Shown: positions 43,741 to 54,353, numbered from the stretch's first letter. The stretch is 64,000 nt of DNA from DATEDA01 sp963744255 (GCA_963744255.1 CAVUSZ010000016.1:62001-126000); one strand, 5' to 3'. The notes: generated from the letters alone by a model not told the origin. Made by a program: numbers and translations.

Positions 43741-43795
43741 AACCGCCGCCATCACTCCCCTTGGACGTAGAGGAACCCGGTCAATACACGGCGCG

Positions 43796-44755
43796 TCAGT
43801 CGATCTTCGCGCCCGAGCGCTTGACGACGTCCGCCCACTTGGCGGAGTCGCGCCGGATCAGCTCGGCGAACTCCTCGGGCGTGCCGCCGGCGGGCTCGTC
43901 GCCGATCGTCGCGAAGCGCTCGACGAAGAGCGGCGACCGGATGGCGGCGTTGACCGCGGCGTTCAGCTTGTCGAGCACCGGACGCGGCAAGCCGGCGGGC
44001 GCGATGACGCCGGTCCAGGTCCCCGCCTCGTAGCCCGGAACCCCGGCCTCGGCGATCGTCGGCAGGTCGGGGAATCCCGGCGAGCGCCGCGCGCCGCTCA
44101 CCGCGAGCGCCTTCACCTTGCCCGAGCGCGCGTGGGGCGAGATCGAGTTGAGGCTCTCCCACATCACCTGCACGTGCCCCGCGATCAGGTCGTTGATCGC
44201 CATCGCGCCGCCCTTGTACGGCACGTGCACGATCTCCGTCCCGGTCATGTACTTGAAGAGCTCGCCGCCGACGTGACCCGGCGAGCCGTTGCTCGAGGAC
44301 GCGTTCAGGAGCTTCCCGGGGTGCTGCTTCGCGTACGCGATCAGCTCCTCCACCGAGCTCACCGGAAGCGAGGGCGAGACCGCGAGCAGCAGATGGCCGC
44401 GCGCCACGACCGCGACCGGCTGCAGGTCGCGCTCGATGTCGTAGGGCAGCTTCGCCACCATATGGCGCGTGATCGCCATCGCGCCGATCGGACCCATGCC
44501 GATCGTGTAGCCGTCCGGCGCCGCCTTGGCTACCAGGTCGATGCCGATCGTGAGCGCCCCGCCGGGACGATTGTCGACCACCACCTGCTGGCCGAGCTGC
44601 TTCGACATCTCGGGCGCGAGGATGCGCGCGACGGTGTCGGTCGCGCTGCCCGGAGCTTGCGGAACGATGAACCGGATCGGCCGGTCGGGATACTGGGCGA
44701 ACGCGCCGCCGGCGAAGCACGCAGCGGCGAAAGCGGCGACGGCGGCTCGGACCAT
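43796..44755 (-). CDS. Bug/TctC tripartite tricarboxylate transporter receptor
   Basis: An intact 319-residue periplasmic Bug receptor: signal MVRAAVAAFAAACFAGGAFA, mature start QYPDRPIRFIVPQAPGSATD, VVVDNRPGGALTIGIDLVAK, VHVPYKGGAMAINDLIAGHV and the C-terminal GVPGYEAGTWTGVIAPAGLP. These proteins capture carboxylates; most occur without adjoining TctAB permeases, as here. The downstream end abuts the intron remnant. A flavin reductase gene lies 17 bp upstream on the same strand, so the two are one transcript. Confidence 0.93.
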   Translation of the reverse strand: MVRAAVAAFAAACFAGGAFAQYPDRPIRFIVPQAPGSATDTVARILAPEMSKQLGQQVVVDNRPGGALTIGIDLVAKAAPDGYTIGMGPIGAMAITRHMVAKLPYDIERDLQPVAVVARGHLLLAVSPSLPVSSVEELIAYAKQHPGKLLNASSSNGSPGHVGGELFKYMTGTEIVHVPYKGGAMAINDLIAGHVQVMWESLNSISPHARSGKVKALAVSGARRSPGFPDLPTIAEAGVPGYEAGTWTGVIAPAGLPRPVLDKLNAAVNAAIRSPLFVERFATIGDEPAGGTPEEFAELIRRDSAKWADVVKRSGAKID

Positions 44756-44772
44756 GGTTCCTGCCCCGGGGA

Positions 44773-45315
44773 TCAGCCCCAGCCGATGAGCGACGCCAGG
44801 TCGACGTGCTTCCGCGCGTCATAGGCGGGCCCGAGCGCGTGATAACGGCTGCCGTGGAACAGGAGCGGCGATCGCTCGCCGCCGTGCTCGAACCTGAGCA
44901 CGCGCCCGAGGACGATGACGTGGTCGCCGGCGTCGTAGCGCGCCTCGACCTCGCACTCGAACGCCGCGAGCGCGCCCTCCAGCACCGGCATGCCGCCCTC
45001 GCCGAGGCGGTGCCCCACCCCGTCCCACTTGTGCTCGCCGCTCGCGCGTGCGAAGCGGTCCGAGATGGCGCGGTGCTCCTCGCCCAGCACGCTCACCGAG
45101 AAGTGCCGCATCGCCTCGTACACGGCGAACGCGAAGCTCGACCGCGCCGGGCAGAACGACACGAGCGGCGGCGCGAGCGAGACCGAGCTGAACGAGTTGA
45201 CGGTCATGCCGACCGGCTTGCCGTCGGCGCCGCGCGCGCCGATGACGACCACCCCGGTGGTGTAAGTGCCGAACGCCTTCCGCAACGCCCGGGGGTCGAT
45301 CTCGGGTGCATCCAT
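44773..45315 (-). CDS. Flavin reductase family protein
   Basis: A 180-residue FMN-binding split-barrel protein of the HpaC/DIM6-NTAB group: LRKAFGTYTTGVVVIGARGA, GMTVNSFSSVSLAPPLVSFC as flavin contact, FAVYEAMRHFSVSVLGEEH, and DHVIVLGRVLRFEH. Such proteins supply reduced flavin to a partner monooxygenase; none is adjacent. ATG 45313-45315 is chosen as first start matching the family length. Co-transcribed with the Bug receptor gene 17 bp downstream. Confidence 0.88.
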   Translation of the reverse strand: MDAPEIDPRALRKAFGTYTTGVVVIGARGADGKPVGMTVNSFSSVSLAPPLVSFCPARSSFAFAVYEAMRHFSVSVLGEEHRAISDRFARASGEHKWDGVGHRLGEGGMPVLEGALAAFECEVEARYDAGDHVIVLGRVLRFEHGGERSPLLFHGSRYHALGPAYDARKHVDLASLIGWG

Positions 45316-45665
45316 CGCCGCCTCGCTTCGCAGTGCTGGCACTCTACCGTGAACGCGGGCTCGGCGGCGCATGCAGCAGCCCGATCCGCGCCCACCAGCC
45401 CGAATCCTCCGGCGCGCACACTGCGCCGCCGATGTCGCGCGCGGAGGCTGCGGACCGGGGCGCCCTGCCCCCTGGCGGCTGCACCCCCCTCCCCCGGTGC
45501 GGCGGGGCGCCTCCTCCTTGCCCCGCGGTTCTCCCCGCAAATTGGAGGGGCGCCTCCAGCAGCCGCGGAACCGGGAACCTTTCCTCGCCTCGGCGCTCAG
45601 AAACCCCTTATACAATAGCGTCCCACGGCCGGCCTTCCCGGCCGCAGCCCCGAGGGTAGGAGCCG
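45316..45665. other. Divergent intergenic region
   Basis: Separates the flavin reductase from the M16 peptidase gene; both promoters should lie here. It is very GC-rich with G/C tracts near 45460-45560. No -35/-10 pair could be defended and no gene is evident. Confidence 0.45.
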
Positions 45666-48411
45666 ATGCCAGCTGTCCGTGCCGCGTTCGTCGCGGCGTT
45701 CGCCCTGATGCTGTTCGTCCCGTTCGCCCCGGGAGCGCAAACGCTTCCGGAGGGCGTCAGCGGCGGCCCGGCAATGGGCGGCATCAGCGAGTACAACCTC
45801 GCGAACGGCATGAAGGTCCTGCTGCTCCCCGACACCTCGCAGGACACGGCGACCGTCAATGTCACCTATCTCGTCGGGTCGCGGCACGAGAGCTACGGCG
45901 AGCGCGGCATGGCGCACCTCCTCGAGCACCTGCTGTTCAAGGGCACCCCGAAGTATCCCAACCCGAAGAACGAGCTGCTGAAGCGCGGCGCACGCTACAA
46001 CGGCACCACCTCGTTCGACCGCACCAACTACTTCGAGACCTTCCCGGCGAGCGACGAAACGCTCGCGTTCGCGCTCGAGCTCGAGGCCGACCGCATGGTC
46101 AACGCCCGCGTCTCGAAGCAGGACCTCGACAGCGAGATGACGGTGGTCCGGAACGAGTTCGAGGCCGGCCAGAACAGCCCCTTCGGCCTGCTGCGCGAGC
46201 GGACGAACGCCGCGGCCTATCTCTGGCACAACTACGGCCGCTCGGTGATCGGCACGCTGTCGGACATCGAGAACGTGCCGATCGAGCGCCTGCAGGCGTT
46301 CTATCGCCACTACTACCAGCCGGACAACGCCGCGCTGATCATCGCCGGCAAGTTCGATCCCGCGCGGGCGCTCGCCGCGGTCGCGCAGACCTTCGGCCGC
46401 ATCCCGAAGCCGGAGCGCAAGCTCCGCGCCACCTACACCGTCGAGCCGCCGCAGGACGGCGAGCGGAGCGTCATCCTGCGCCGGGTCGGCGACGTGCAGC
46501 TCGCGCACGCGATGTACCACATTCCCCCCGGCTCGCACCCCGATTTCGTCGCGGTGGACGTCCTGACGCAGATCCTCACGGCGCAGCCCACCGGGCGTTT
46601 GCACAAGGCCCTGGTAGAGACCGGCAAGGCGGCGTCGATCTTCGGCGCCGAGCGCCAGACGCGCGAGCCGGGGTCGGCGTACTTCGGCGCGGCGGTGCGC
46701 AAGGATGCGCCGATGGAGCCGGCGCGCGACGCGCTGCTCGGGGTGATCGAGGGCTTCGCCGCGAACCCGGTCACCGACGACGAGGTCGAGCGCGCCCGGA
46801 CGAAGCTCAAGGGCGACGTCGAACAGCTGCTCACCAACTCGCGCTCGGTCGCGCTCACGCTCTCCGAGTTCGTCGCGATCGGCGATTGGCGGCTGCTGTA
46901 TCTCTACCGCGAGCAGCTCGGCAAGGTGACGCGCGCGGACGTGCAGCGCGTCGCGACCGCCTATCTGCGATCGGCGAACCGGACGCTCGGGCTCTTCTAT
47001 CCCGCCGACAAGCCCGACCGGGTCCAGGTGCCGCCCGCGCCCGACGTGGCGGCGCTCCTCAAGGATTTCGCCGGCGCGTCCGAGGTCGCGGCGGGCGAAG
47101 CGTTCGATCCCACCCCGGCGAACATCGAGGCACGCGTGATCCGCCGCGAGCTCGCCTCGGGCATGAAGCTCGCGCTGCTCCCGAAGAAGACCCGCGGCGG
47201 CACGGTCGTCGCGTCGCTCGGCCTGCGCTGGGGCGACGAGACGGCGAAGACGAACCGCGGCAGCGCGTGCTCGATCGCGAGCGCGATGCTCTCGCGCGGC
47301 ACGCAGAAGCGCACGCGCGCGGAGCTGAAGGACGCCCTCGACCGCCTGCGCGCGTCGACATCGGTCAGCACCGACGGGGCGTCGATCGAGACGGTGCGCG
47401 CGAGCCTGCCGGAGGCGCTCGCGATCGTCGCCGAGATGCTGCGCGAGCCGGCGTTTCCCGACTCGGAGTTCGAGCAGGTGAAGCGGCAGGCGCTCACGAG
47501 CCTCGACACGCAGCGCACCGACCCGCAGTCGCTCGCGAGCCTCACGATCACGCGCCAGCTGAATCCGTACCCGCCCGAGCACTGGCACTACACCCCCACG
47601 CTCGAGGAGCGCGCCGAGCGGCTGAATTCGGTGACGATCGAGGACGCGCGGCGCTGCCATCGCGAGCTCGTCGGCGCGTCGCACAGCGAGCTCGCCGTCG
47701 TCGGCGATTTCGACCCGGACGAGGTGACGAAGCTCGCCGAGCGGCTCTTCGGCGACTGGCAGAATCCGACTCCCTATCGGCGGATCCCCTGGCGGCACTT
47801 CGACGTCCAGGCTACCGACCGCACGATCGAGACGCCCGACAAGGCGAATGCCGTGTTCCGCGGCGGGCTCAACCTCAAGCTCCGCGACGATCACCCGGAC
47901 CACGCCGCGCTCGTGCTCGGCAACTATCTGCTCGGCGGATCTTCCGACGCGCGGCTCGCGCGCCGCATCCGCGAGAAGGAAGGCCTCTCGTACAGCGTCG
48001 GCTCGTGGCTCAACATCGGCGCGCAGGACGAGGCCGGCGATTTCGGCGTCTACGCGATCTACGCGCCGCAGAACCGCAGCCGGCTCGAGGCGGCGATCAG
48101 GGAGCGAGATCGCGAGCGCGCTGAACGAAGGATTCTCGCCGCAGGAGTTCGAGGACGGCCGCCGCGCGCTGCTCCAGGCGCGCAAGGTGGCGCGGAACTC
48201 CGACGCCGCGCTCGCCGCAAGGCTCAACGGCTACAGCGTTATCGGCCGCACCCTCGAGTGGGACGAAGCGTTCGAGAAGAAGCTCGCCGGGCTCACGCCC
48301 GCCCAGGTACGCGACGCGCTGCGGCGGCATCTCGATCCGGCGCGGCTCACGCTGGTGAAGGCGGGCGATTTCACCCGCGTGGCGAGCGGCGCCGAGCCCA
48401 AGCTCGACTGA
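45666..48411 (+). CDS. M16 family zinc metallopeptidase (two-domain, exported), one frameshift
   Basis: About 915 residues of a pitrilysin/insulinase-type peptidase. A Sec signal (AFVAAFALMLFVPFAPGAQ) precedes the first M16 unit, whose active site is His84-x-x-Glu87-His88 (MAHLLEHLLFKGT) with the downstream Glu in SEMTVVRNEFEAG. The second, inactive unit starts near residue 495 (RRELASGMKLALLPKKTRGG). The frame breaks near 48105 after SRLEAAIRE and the family sequence resumes in the next frame (ALNEGFSPQEFEDGRRALLQ) to a stop at 48409-48411. A sequencing indel is likely; otherwise the last ~100 residues are replaced. Confidence 0.88.
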
Positions 48412-48531
48412 CCGGGAATCCGCTCGACGACGCGCTTTGCGGTACCAGGAACCCGCGTCGGCCAGGCTCACTCCTATCGGACGCCGGCCGGTGCACGGCA
48501 CAACTTGTCACGGCGACGCCGCCGCACGACT

Positions 48532-49086
48532 CTAGGTCACTGCGTCGTAACGCACCTCGACCACCTCGATCTCTTCGGCGCCGGCGGGCGTCCGCAGCGT
48601 CACCATGTCGCCCTCGCGCGCCTTGAGCAGCGCCTTCGCGATCGGCGAGATCCACGACACCCGCCCGTGCGCCGGGTCGACCTCGTCGATACCGACGATG
48701 GTCACCGTGCGGTCGGCTCCCGCCCGGTCCCGGTACGTGACAGTCGCGCCGAAGTAGGCGCGATCGTCGTCGCGCCCGGCATTGTCCACGACCTCGGCGC
48801 TGTCGATCCGCCTGGAGAGGAAGCGGATGCGGCGGTCGACCTCGCGCAGCCGGCGCTTGCCGTACAGGTAATCGGCGTTCTCCGAGCGGTCGCCGTTCGA
48901 CGCCGCCCAGGCGATCGTCTCGACGAGCTTCGGCCGCTCGACGTCCCACAGCTCGGCGAGCTCCTCGCGCAGCCGCTTGTACCCGGCCGGAGTGATGTAG
49001 TTCTTCGCGACCTGCGGCGCGGTGGCGGCGACCTCGAGGTCGAGGTCCTCGTCGTCGTCGGATTCCTTGGTGAAGGCCTTGCTCAC
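48532..49086 (-). CDS. greB: Transcription elongation factor GreB
   Basis: A 184-residue GreB: N-terminal coiled coil (NYITPAGYKRLREELAELWD, then SNGDRSENADYLYGKRRLRE with the acidic tip of catalytic D/E and the YGKRRLRE typical of GreB) and the C-terminal FKBP-like domain (VTIVGIDEVDPAHGRVSWIS PIAKALL). It stimulates RNA polymerase to cleave backtracked transcripts. The GTG at 49084-49086 (MSKAFTKESDDDEDL) is used as start. The acidic insert after SKAFTKE is usual for betaproteobacterial GreB. Confidence 0.93.
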   Translation of the reverse strand: MSKAFTKESDDDEDLDLEVAATAPQVAKNYITPAGYKRLREELAELWDVERPKLVETIAWAASNGDRSENADYLYGKRRLREVDRRIRFLSRRIDSAEVVDNAGRDDDRAYFGATVTYRDRAGADRTVTIVGIDEVDPAHGRVSWISPIAKALLKAREGDMVTLRTPAGAEEIEVVEVRYDAVT

Positions 49087-49207
49087 GCGCTGATGATACG
49101 CCCGGGAAAACCGGCCACGGCGCTCACAGAGATACGGTCCGGGTCCCCGGCGGTCTTTTCGATCTCTGCGATCCCCGTGACCGCCGTGTATTTCTTCTCC
49201 GACCGCC

Positions 49208-50452
49208 TCACGCTTTTCTGGGCCCGATCTCGCGCAGCGTGAGGAGCGGCAGGAGCGCAATCGCCTGCACGGCCGCGCAGACCCCGAACGCGGCGGAGTA
49301 CGCCGCCGGCGGGTAACGGCCGCCCTCCTCGAGCGCCCAGAAGCTGACGATCACGCCGATCCCCCACTGCGCCCCGAAGGCGCCGAGGAACGCGAGCAGG
49401 TTCACCGCCGTGTTGGCCCGCCCGGTCAACGCCCGCTCGTAGCGCCGGGTGAGGATCGTGTACGAGAGCGTGCTGACCGGCCCGATGAACGCGAACAGGC
49501 ACCACGCCGGCACGGCGACCGAGGTGATGCCGAGCGCGAAGAGGATCGTGAGCAGCGTGCTCCCGACCGCGCCCCATTTGTAGAGCGTGAGCGGCGGAAT
49601 TCCGCGCCGGGCGAGCCGGTCGGTTGCGATCCCCGACAGCGCGAACCCGGCGGTGGTCGCGATCGCCATCGCGAACAGGACCCCGGCCACCGCGGTGCGA
49701 TCGTAGCCGGCGACGTCGCGCAGCCAGGGCGCCGCCCACAGGCCCTGCGTGGCGAGGAACACCGCCTGCACGGTCATGCTGATGATCGCGATGCGCCAGA
49801 AGATCCGGTCGCCGTAGATCGTCCGGAATCCGCCGACCAGCTCGCCGAGGCTCGCGCGCGGGTGCGCGTCGGCGCGCTCCGGTACGACGAAGAAGACGAG
49901 CATCGCGGCGACGAACGTCGCGCCGGCGAGGCCGTCGAACACGTGCCGCCAGTCGGTCAGCCTGAGCAGCGCCTCGACCGGCGCCGAGGCCGACAGCGCG
50001 CCGAGACCGCCGACCGCGAGCAGCCAGCCGTTGACCGTAGCGAACCGGGACATCGGGAACCAGAGCGAGAACGCCTTGAGGCTGGCCATCAGGCACCCGG
50101 AGACGCCGAGGCCGATGAGTGCCCGGCCGACGGCGAGCCCGCCGAGGCTCGCGCTCGTCCCGAAGACGAGCGCGCCGGCCGCCGCGACCAGGAGGAGCGA
50201 TGCGTTGACCCGCCGCGGCCCGAACCGGTCGAGGGCGATCCCGAGGGGAAGCTGCGCCGCGGCGAAGGCGAGAAAGTAGGCGCTGGTCAGGAGGCCGAGC
50301 CGGTTCGCGTCCACGCCGACGTCGCGCACCAGATCCGGCGAGATCACCGCGTTCACCACCCGGAAGAAGTACGAGAAGAAATACCCGCAGGCAAACGGCA
50401 CGAAGACGCGCGCGAACAGCCGGAGCGGCAGGTCCGGGTCTCTGGTGGTCAT
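49208..50452 (-). CDS. MFS transporter
   Basis: A 414-residue transporter with twelve predicted helices in two halves. The loop-2/3 signature is GIALDRFGPRRVNASLL and its second-half equivalent SGIATDRLARRGIPPL. FACGYFFSYFFRVVNAVISP in helix 1 resembles NarK/GlpT-like and tartrate-type carriers. It stands alone between greB and the protease gene; substrate is not predictable. Confidence 0.9.
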   Translation of the reverse strand: MTTRDPDLPLRLFARVFVPFACGYFFSYFFRVVNAVISPDLVRDVGVDANRLGLLTSAYFLAFAAAQLPLGIALDRFGPRRVNASLLLVAAAGALVFGTSASLGGLAVGRALIGLGVSGCLMASLKAFSLWFPMSRFATVNGWLLAVGGLGALSASAPVEALLRLTDWRHVFDGLAGATFVAAMLVFFVVPERADAHPRASLGELVGGFRTIYGDRIFWRIAIISMTVQAVFLATQGLWAAPWLRDVAGYDRTAVAGVLFAMAIATTAGFALSGIATDRLARRGIPPLTLYKWGAVGSTLLTILFALGITSVAVPAWCLFAFIGPVSTLSYTILTRRYERALTGRANTAVNLLAFLGAFGAQWGIGVIVSFWALEEGGRYPPAAYSAAFGVCAAVQAIALLPLLTLREIGPRKA

Positions 50453-50601
50453 CGGGGCGGCCCGATCTTACCGGACGCCGCCCGTCGACCTCTTTCGTAA
50501 CAGGATGTTTCCGATGTAACTGCCCGTTAGAACGAGGGAACCTCGGCGCTATCCGCCTGCCCAAGGCGACGTAGCCCTAACCACTACCCTCAGGAGAAAG
50601 C

Positions 50602-52056
50602 ATGTTCAGGAAGAGGACCACGGCCCTCGCCGTCGCTGCGGCGCTCGGCGCCGTCACGCTCGGCTATGTCGGTGCGGAGTACTACCCGATTCAGAAGGTG
50701 CACGCCGCCCCGGCCGCCACCGCCGCCGCGACGGTCGCGCCGCAGGCCGGCCGGTCGTTGCCGGACTTCACCGGGCTCGTCGAGAGCCAGGGCCCGGCGG
50801 TCGTGCACATCAGCGTCACCCAACGCACTGCCGCGGCCGCGATGCGCGACCTGCCGATCAAGCCCGGCGATCCGATGTACGAGTTCTTCCGCCGCTTCCA
50901 GATGCCGATGCCCGATGCTGGAGCCGTGCCGCGCCAGGGCCAGGGCTCGGGCTTCATCATCACGCCGGACGGCTATCTCCTGACCAACGCGCACGTCGTC
51001 GCCGAGGCCTCCGAGCTCACCGTGAAGCTGAGCGACAAGCGCGAGTTCAAGGGCAAGGTGGTGGGCGTCGACCGCCGCACCGACGTCGCGGTCGTGAAGA
51101 TCGACGCGACCGGCCTGCCGACCGTCAAGCTCGGCGATCCGTCCAAGCTCAAGGTGGGCGAGTGGGTCGCCGCCATCGGCTCGCCGTTCGGCCTCGAGAA
51201 CACCGTCACCGCCGGCATCGTCAGCGCCAAGGCGCGCGCGCTGCCCGACGAGGGCTACGTGCCGTTCATCCAGACCGACGTGGCGATCAATCCCGGGAAC
51301 TCCGGCGGGCCGCTCTTCAACATGGCCGGCGAGGTCGTGGGCATCAACTCGCAGATCTACAGCCGGACCGGCGGCTACATGGGGCTCTCGTTCTCGATCC
51401 CGATCGACGTTGCGGTGAAGATCAAGGACGACCTCGTCAAGTTCGGCAAGGTGAACCGCGGCCGCATCGGCGTGTCGATCCAGGGCGTCAACAAGGAGCT
51501 CGCCGAGTCGTTCGGCCTCGACAAGCCGAAGGGCGCGCTCGTCAGCGCGGTCGAGCCGGGCAGCCCGGCGGACAAGGCCGGCATCAAGTCGGGCGACATC
51601 ATCGTCTCGGTCGACGGCAAGGCAGTCGACCAGTCGGTCGATCTCCCGCGCATCGTGGGTGAGACGAAGCCCGGCACCGCGCTCGGCCTCCAAGTCTGGC
51701 GCAAGGGCACGACGCAGGACATCCGCGTCACCGTCGGCGATTCACCGGCCGACAAGGTGGCCGCCGCGGCCGGCGGTGAAGAGGTCAAGCCCGGGAAGCT
51801 CGGGGTGTCGGTGCGGCCGCTGACCGCCGAAGAGCGCAGCGCGCGCGGCATCGACGCCGGGCTCGTCGTCGAGCGGGTCGAAGGCCCGGCGGCCAAGGCC
51901 GGCATCCGGCAGGGCGATGTGATCCTCGCGTTCGGCGCGGAGAAGGTCGAGAACGCCGAGCAGCTGAAGAAGCTCGTCGACAAGGCGAACGGCAGCGTGC
52001 CGGTGCTCGTGAAGCGCGAAGACGCAACGATCTACGTGCCGGTGCGGATCGGCTGA
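50602..52056 (+). CDS. Do-type periplasmic serine protease (DegP/MucD-like)
   Basis: A 484-residue HtrA-family protease and chaperone for misfolded envelope proteins. The N-terminal helix (ALAVAAALGAVTLGYVGAEY) targets it to the periplasm. The trypsin-like domain has His131 (TNAHVV), Asp161 (RRTDVAVVK) and Ser234 (NPGNSGGPL). Two PDZ domains follow (~290-375 and ~395-484), with ALVSAVEPGSPADKAGIKSG and LVVERVEGPAAKAGIRQG. CAGGAGAAAG precedes the ATG. A strong terminator follows. The first PDZ carries the spacing of MucD-like enzymes rather than DegS. Confidence 0.92.
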   Translation: MFRKRTTALAVAAALGAVTLGYVGAEYYPIQKVHAAPAATAAATVAPQAGRSLPDFTGLVESQGPAVVHISVTQRTAAAAMRDLPIKPGDPMYEFFRRFQMPMPDAGAVPRQGQGSGFIITPDGYLLTNAHVVAEASELTVKLSDKREFKGKVVGVDRRTDVAVVKIDATGLPTVKLGDPSKLKVGEWVAAIGSPFGLENTVTAGIVSAKARALPDEGYVPFIQTDVAINPGNSGGPLFNMAGEVVGINSQIYSRTGGYMGLSFSIPIDVAVKIKDDLVKFGKVNRGRIGVSIQGVNKELAESFGLDKPKGALVSAVEPGSPADKAGIKSGDIIVSVDGKAVDQSVDLPRIVGETKPGTALGLQVWRKGTTQDIRVTVGDSPADKVAAAAGGEEVKPGKLGVSVRPLTAEERSARGIDAGLVVERVEGPAAKAGIRQGDVILAFGAEKVENAEQLKKLVDKANGSVPVLVKREDATIYVPVRIG

Positions 52057-52107
52057 TACCTGCTCTAGGGCTCGGCCTGCCTCCCCTTCTGGCCGGGTCT
52101 ACCTTAC

Positions 52108-52133
52108 GCCCGCCCTCTGGCGGGCTTTTTTTT
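52108..52133 (+). terminator. Strong Rho-independent terminator
   Basis: A perfect 7-bp stem GCCCGCC/GGCGGGC with a CTCT loop is followed by eight Ts, 52 bp after the protease stop. Confidence 0.93.
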
Positions 52134-52246
52134 CTGCCGCGTGAATAGTTCACATTGCGGGCGGGAGTTGTGACGCACGTCACGCTCGCCGAGCGCCTAC
52201 GCTGAGGTCGTGTCGATCGGAGGGATCGACTGCAGAAACGGAGGGG

Positions 52247-52990
52247 ATGATGAAACCGATGTTGAGCGTGCTGTCCGGTCCGAACCCGGGCTTGGCCGCC
52301 CTGTCGCGGGCGCCGGGTGCCAAGGTCCTGATCGTCAACGATCACCCGCTCATCCGCCAGGCCGTGGCGGACATTCTCGGCGGGCTCGCCGGCGGGATGC
52401 AGGTGCTGCAGGCCGAAACGGTCGCGCGCGCGCTCGCCGAGCTCGCCGCGCACCCCGACACGAGCCTCGTCCTGCTCGACCCCGCTCTCGCCGACGACGC
52501 GGGGACGACCGCGCTCGAGCGCATCCGGACGGCGCACCCCGATGTCCGGATCGTCGCGCTGTCTCCCGCTGCCGGACGCGAGGCGGTGCTCGCGGCGCTC
52601 GCGCGCGGGGCGATGGGATTCATCCCCGACCGCTCGCCGCCGGGCGTCCTGATCAACGCGGTGCGTCTCGTGCTCGCGGGCCAGATCTACCTGCCGCCGG
52701 ATGTTCTGCGCGGCGGCGACACCGTGGACATCGCCCCGCCCGCGCCGCGCCGCGATGCGCCGGCGCTGACGCGCCGTCAGCTCGAGGTGCTCACGTTCCT
52801 CGTCCAGGGCATGCCGAACAAGCTCATCTGCCGCGCGCTCGCCATGGCCGAGGGGACGCTGAAGACCCACGTGGCGACCATCTATCGCGAGCTCGGCGTC
52901 TCGAATCGGGCCCAGGCCGGATTCGCGGTGCGGGGCCTGGGCATCCGCATCCCGGCCGCCGGCGCGGAGGGTCTCCCGCTCGCGCGGTAG
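52247..52990 (+). CDS. LuxR-type (NarL/FixJ-like) response regulator
   Basis: A 247-residue regulator. Residues ~25-145 form a receiver-like domain (VLIVNDHPLIRQAVADIL, phosphoacceptor Asp in LVLLDPALADD, then ALARGAMGFIPDRS). The C-terminal ~65 residues are a LuxR helix-turn-helix: LTRRQLEVLTFLVQGMPNKL, LKTHVATIYRELGVSNRAQA. The first ~22 residues extend before the receiver. GGAGGGG precedes the start. No sensor kinase gene lies beside it, so its input is unknown or non-kinase. Confidence 0.88.
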   Translation: MMKPMLSVLSGPNPGLAALSRAPGAKVLIVNDHPLIRQAVADILGGLAGGMQVLQAETVARALAELAAHPDTSLVLLDPALADDAGTTALERIRTAHPDVRIVALSPAAGREAVLAALARGAMGFIPDRSPPGVLINAVRLVLAGQIYLPPDVLRGGDTVDIAPPAPRRDAPALTRRQLEVLTFLVQGMPNKLICRALAMAEGTLKTHVATIYRELGVSNRAQAGFAVRGLGIRIPAAGAEGLPLAR

Positions 52991-53053
52991 CTTCGCTTCC
53001 GCCGCGGGGCGCGGCTGTAGAATCGGGCGACCTCGCCCGCCAGCCGCCGCGCC

Positions 53054-54349
53054 ATGTCAACGCCCAAGTATCTCCGCTTCGATACGCTCAGCCTGCACGC
53101 GGGGCAAGTCCCCGACCCGCAGTTCGGCGCGCGCGCGACGCCGATCTACCAGACCGCTTCCTACGTCTTCCGGGACACCGATCACGCCGCGTCCCTCTTC
53201 AACATGGAGCGCGGCGGCCACGTCTACTCCCGCATCTCCAACCCGACCAACGCCGTGCTCGAGGAGCGCATCGCCGCGCTCGAGGGCGGGGTCGGCGCGA
53301 TCGCCGTCGCGAGCGGTCAGGCGGCGATGCATCTCGCGCTCTGCACGCTGCTCGGCGCGGGCGCGCACGTGGTGGCGAGCCACTCGCTCTACGGCGGCTC
53401 GCACAACCTCCTCGCCTATACGCTGCCGCGCTTCGGCGTCGAGACGACGTTCGTCAACCCGCGCGACCTCGGCGGATGGCGGGCCGCCATCCGCCCGAAC
53501 ACCCGACTCCTCTTCGGCGAGACGCTCGGCAACCCGGGGCTCGACGTGCTGGACGTTCCCGCGGTCGCTGAGATCGCGCACGCGGCAAAGCTCCCGCTCC
53601 TCGTCGATGCGACGTTCACGACGCCGTATCTCATGCGCCCGTTCGACCTCGGGGCGGATCTCCTCTTCCACTCCGCGACCAAGTTCCTGAGCGGCCACGG
53701 CATCGTCATCGGCGGGCTGCTCGTCGATTCCGGCCGCTTCGACTGGGACGCGTCGGGCAAGTATCCGACGCTCTCCGAGCCCTACGCCGGCTTCCACGGG
53801 ATGGATTTCACCGAGGAGTCGACGGTCGCGGCGTTCCTGCTGCGCGCGCGCCGCGAGGGACTGCGCGACTTCGGCGCGTGCATGAGCCCGACGACGGCGT
53901 TTCACATCCTCCAGGGGATCGAGACGCTGCCGCTCCGGATGCAGCGCCACATCGACAACACGCGCCGGGTGGTCGAGTTCCTGGCCAGGCAGCCTGCGGT
54001 CGAGGCGATCGGTTACCCGGAGCTCGAGTCCCATCCCGACCACGCGCTCGCGAAGCGGCTGCTGCCGAAGGGCTGCGGCGCGGTGTTCAGCTTCTCGATC
54101 AAGGGCGGCCGGCCGGCAGGGCGCAAGTTCATCGAGACGCTGCGCGTGTTCTCGCACCTCGCGAACGTCGGCGACGCGAAGTCGCTCGTGATCCATCCCG
54201 CGACGACGACCCATTTCCGGATGGACGACGCCGCGCTCGCCGCCGCCGGCATCGGGCCCGGCATGATCCGGCTCTCGATCGGGCTCGAGGATCCGGACGA
54301 CCTCGTCGAAGATCTCGGCCGCGCGCTCGCCGTCTCGCAGAAGGGCTGA
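53054..54349 (+). CDS. metY: O-acetylhomoserine sulfhydrylase (MetY-type Cys/Met metabolism PLP enzyme)
   Basis: A 431-residue PLP enzyme that makes homocysteine or a related thioether from O-acetylhomoserine. The start LRFDTLSLHAGQVPDPQFGA and YSRISNPTNAVLEERIAALE are typical of MetY rather than of MetB/MetZ. The Schiff-base Lys lies in HSATKFLSGHGIVIGG; the PLP phosphate loop in VASGQAAMHLAL. AGPGM...RLSIGLED near the end closes the family pattern. The downstream hydrolase starts 4 bp later, indicating an operon. Confidence 0.92.
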   Translation: MSTPKYLRFDTLSLHAGQVPDPQFGARATPIYQTASYVFRDTDHAASLFNMERGGHVYSRISNPTNAVLEERIAALEGGVGAIAVASGQAAMHLALCTLLGAGAHVVASHSLYGGSHNLLAYTLPRFGVETTFVNPRDLGGWRAAIRPNTRLLFGETLGNPGLDVLDVPAVAEIAHAAKLPLLVDATFTTPYLMRPFDLGADLLFHSATKFLSGHGIVIGGLLVDSGRFDWDASGKYPTLSEPYAGFHGMDFTEESTVAAFLLRARREGLRDFGACMSPTTAFHILQGIETLPLRMQRHIDNTRRVVEFLARQPAVEAIGYPELESHPDHALAKRLLPKGCGAVFSFSIKGGRPAGRKFIETLRVFSHLANVGDAKSLVIHPATTTHFRMDDAALAAAGIGPGMIRLSIGLEDPDDLVEDLGRALAVSQKG

Positions 54350-54353
54350 CGCC

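Noticed and set aside
45597..48227. 876-codon minus-strand frame over the M16 peptidase
   Set aside because: Antisense shadow; the sense strand carries HxxEH and a signal peptide.
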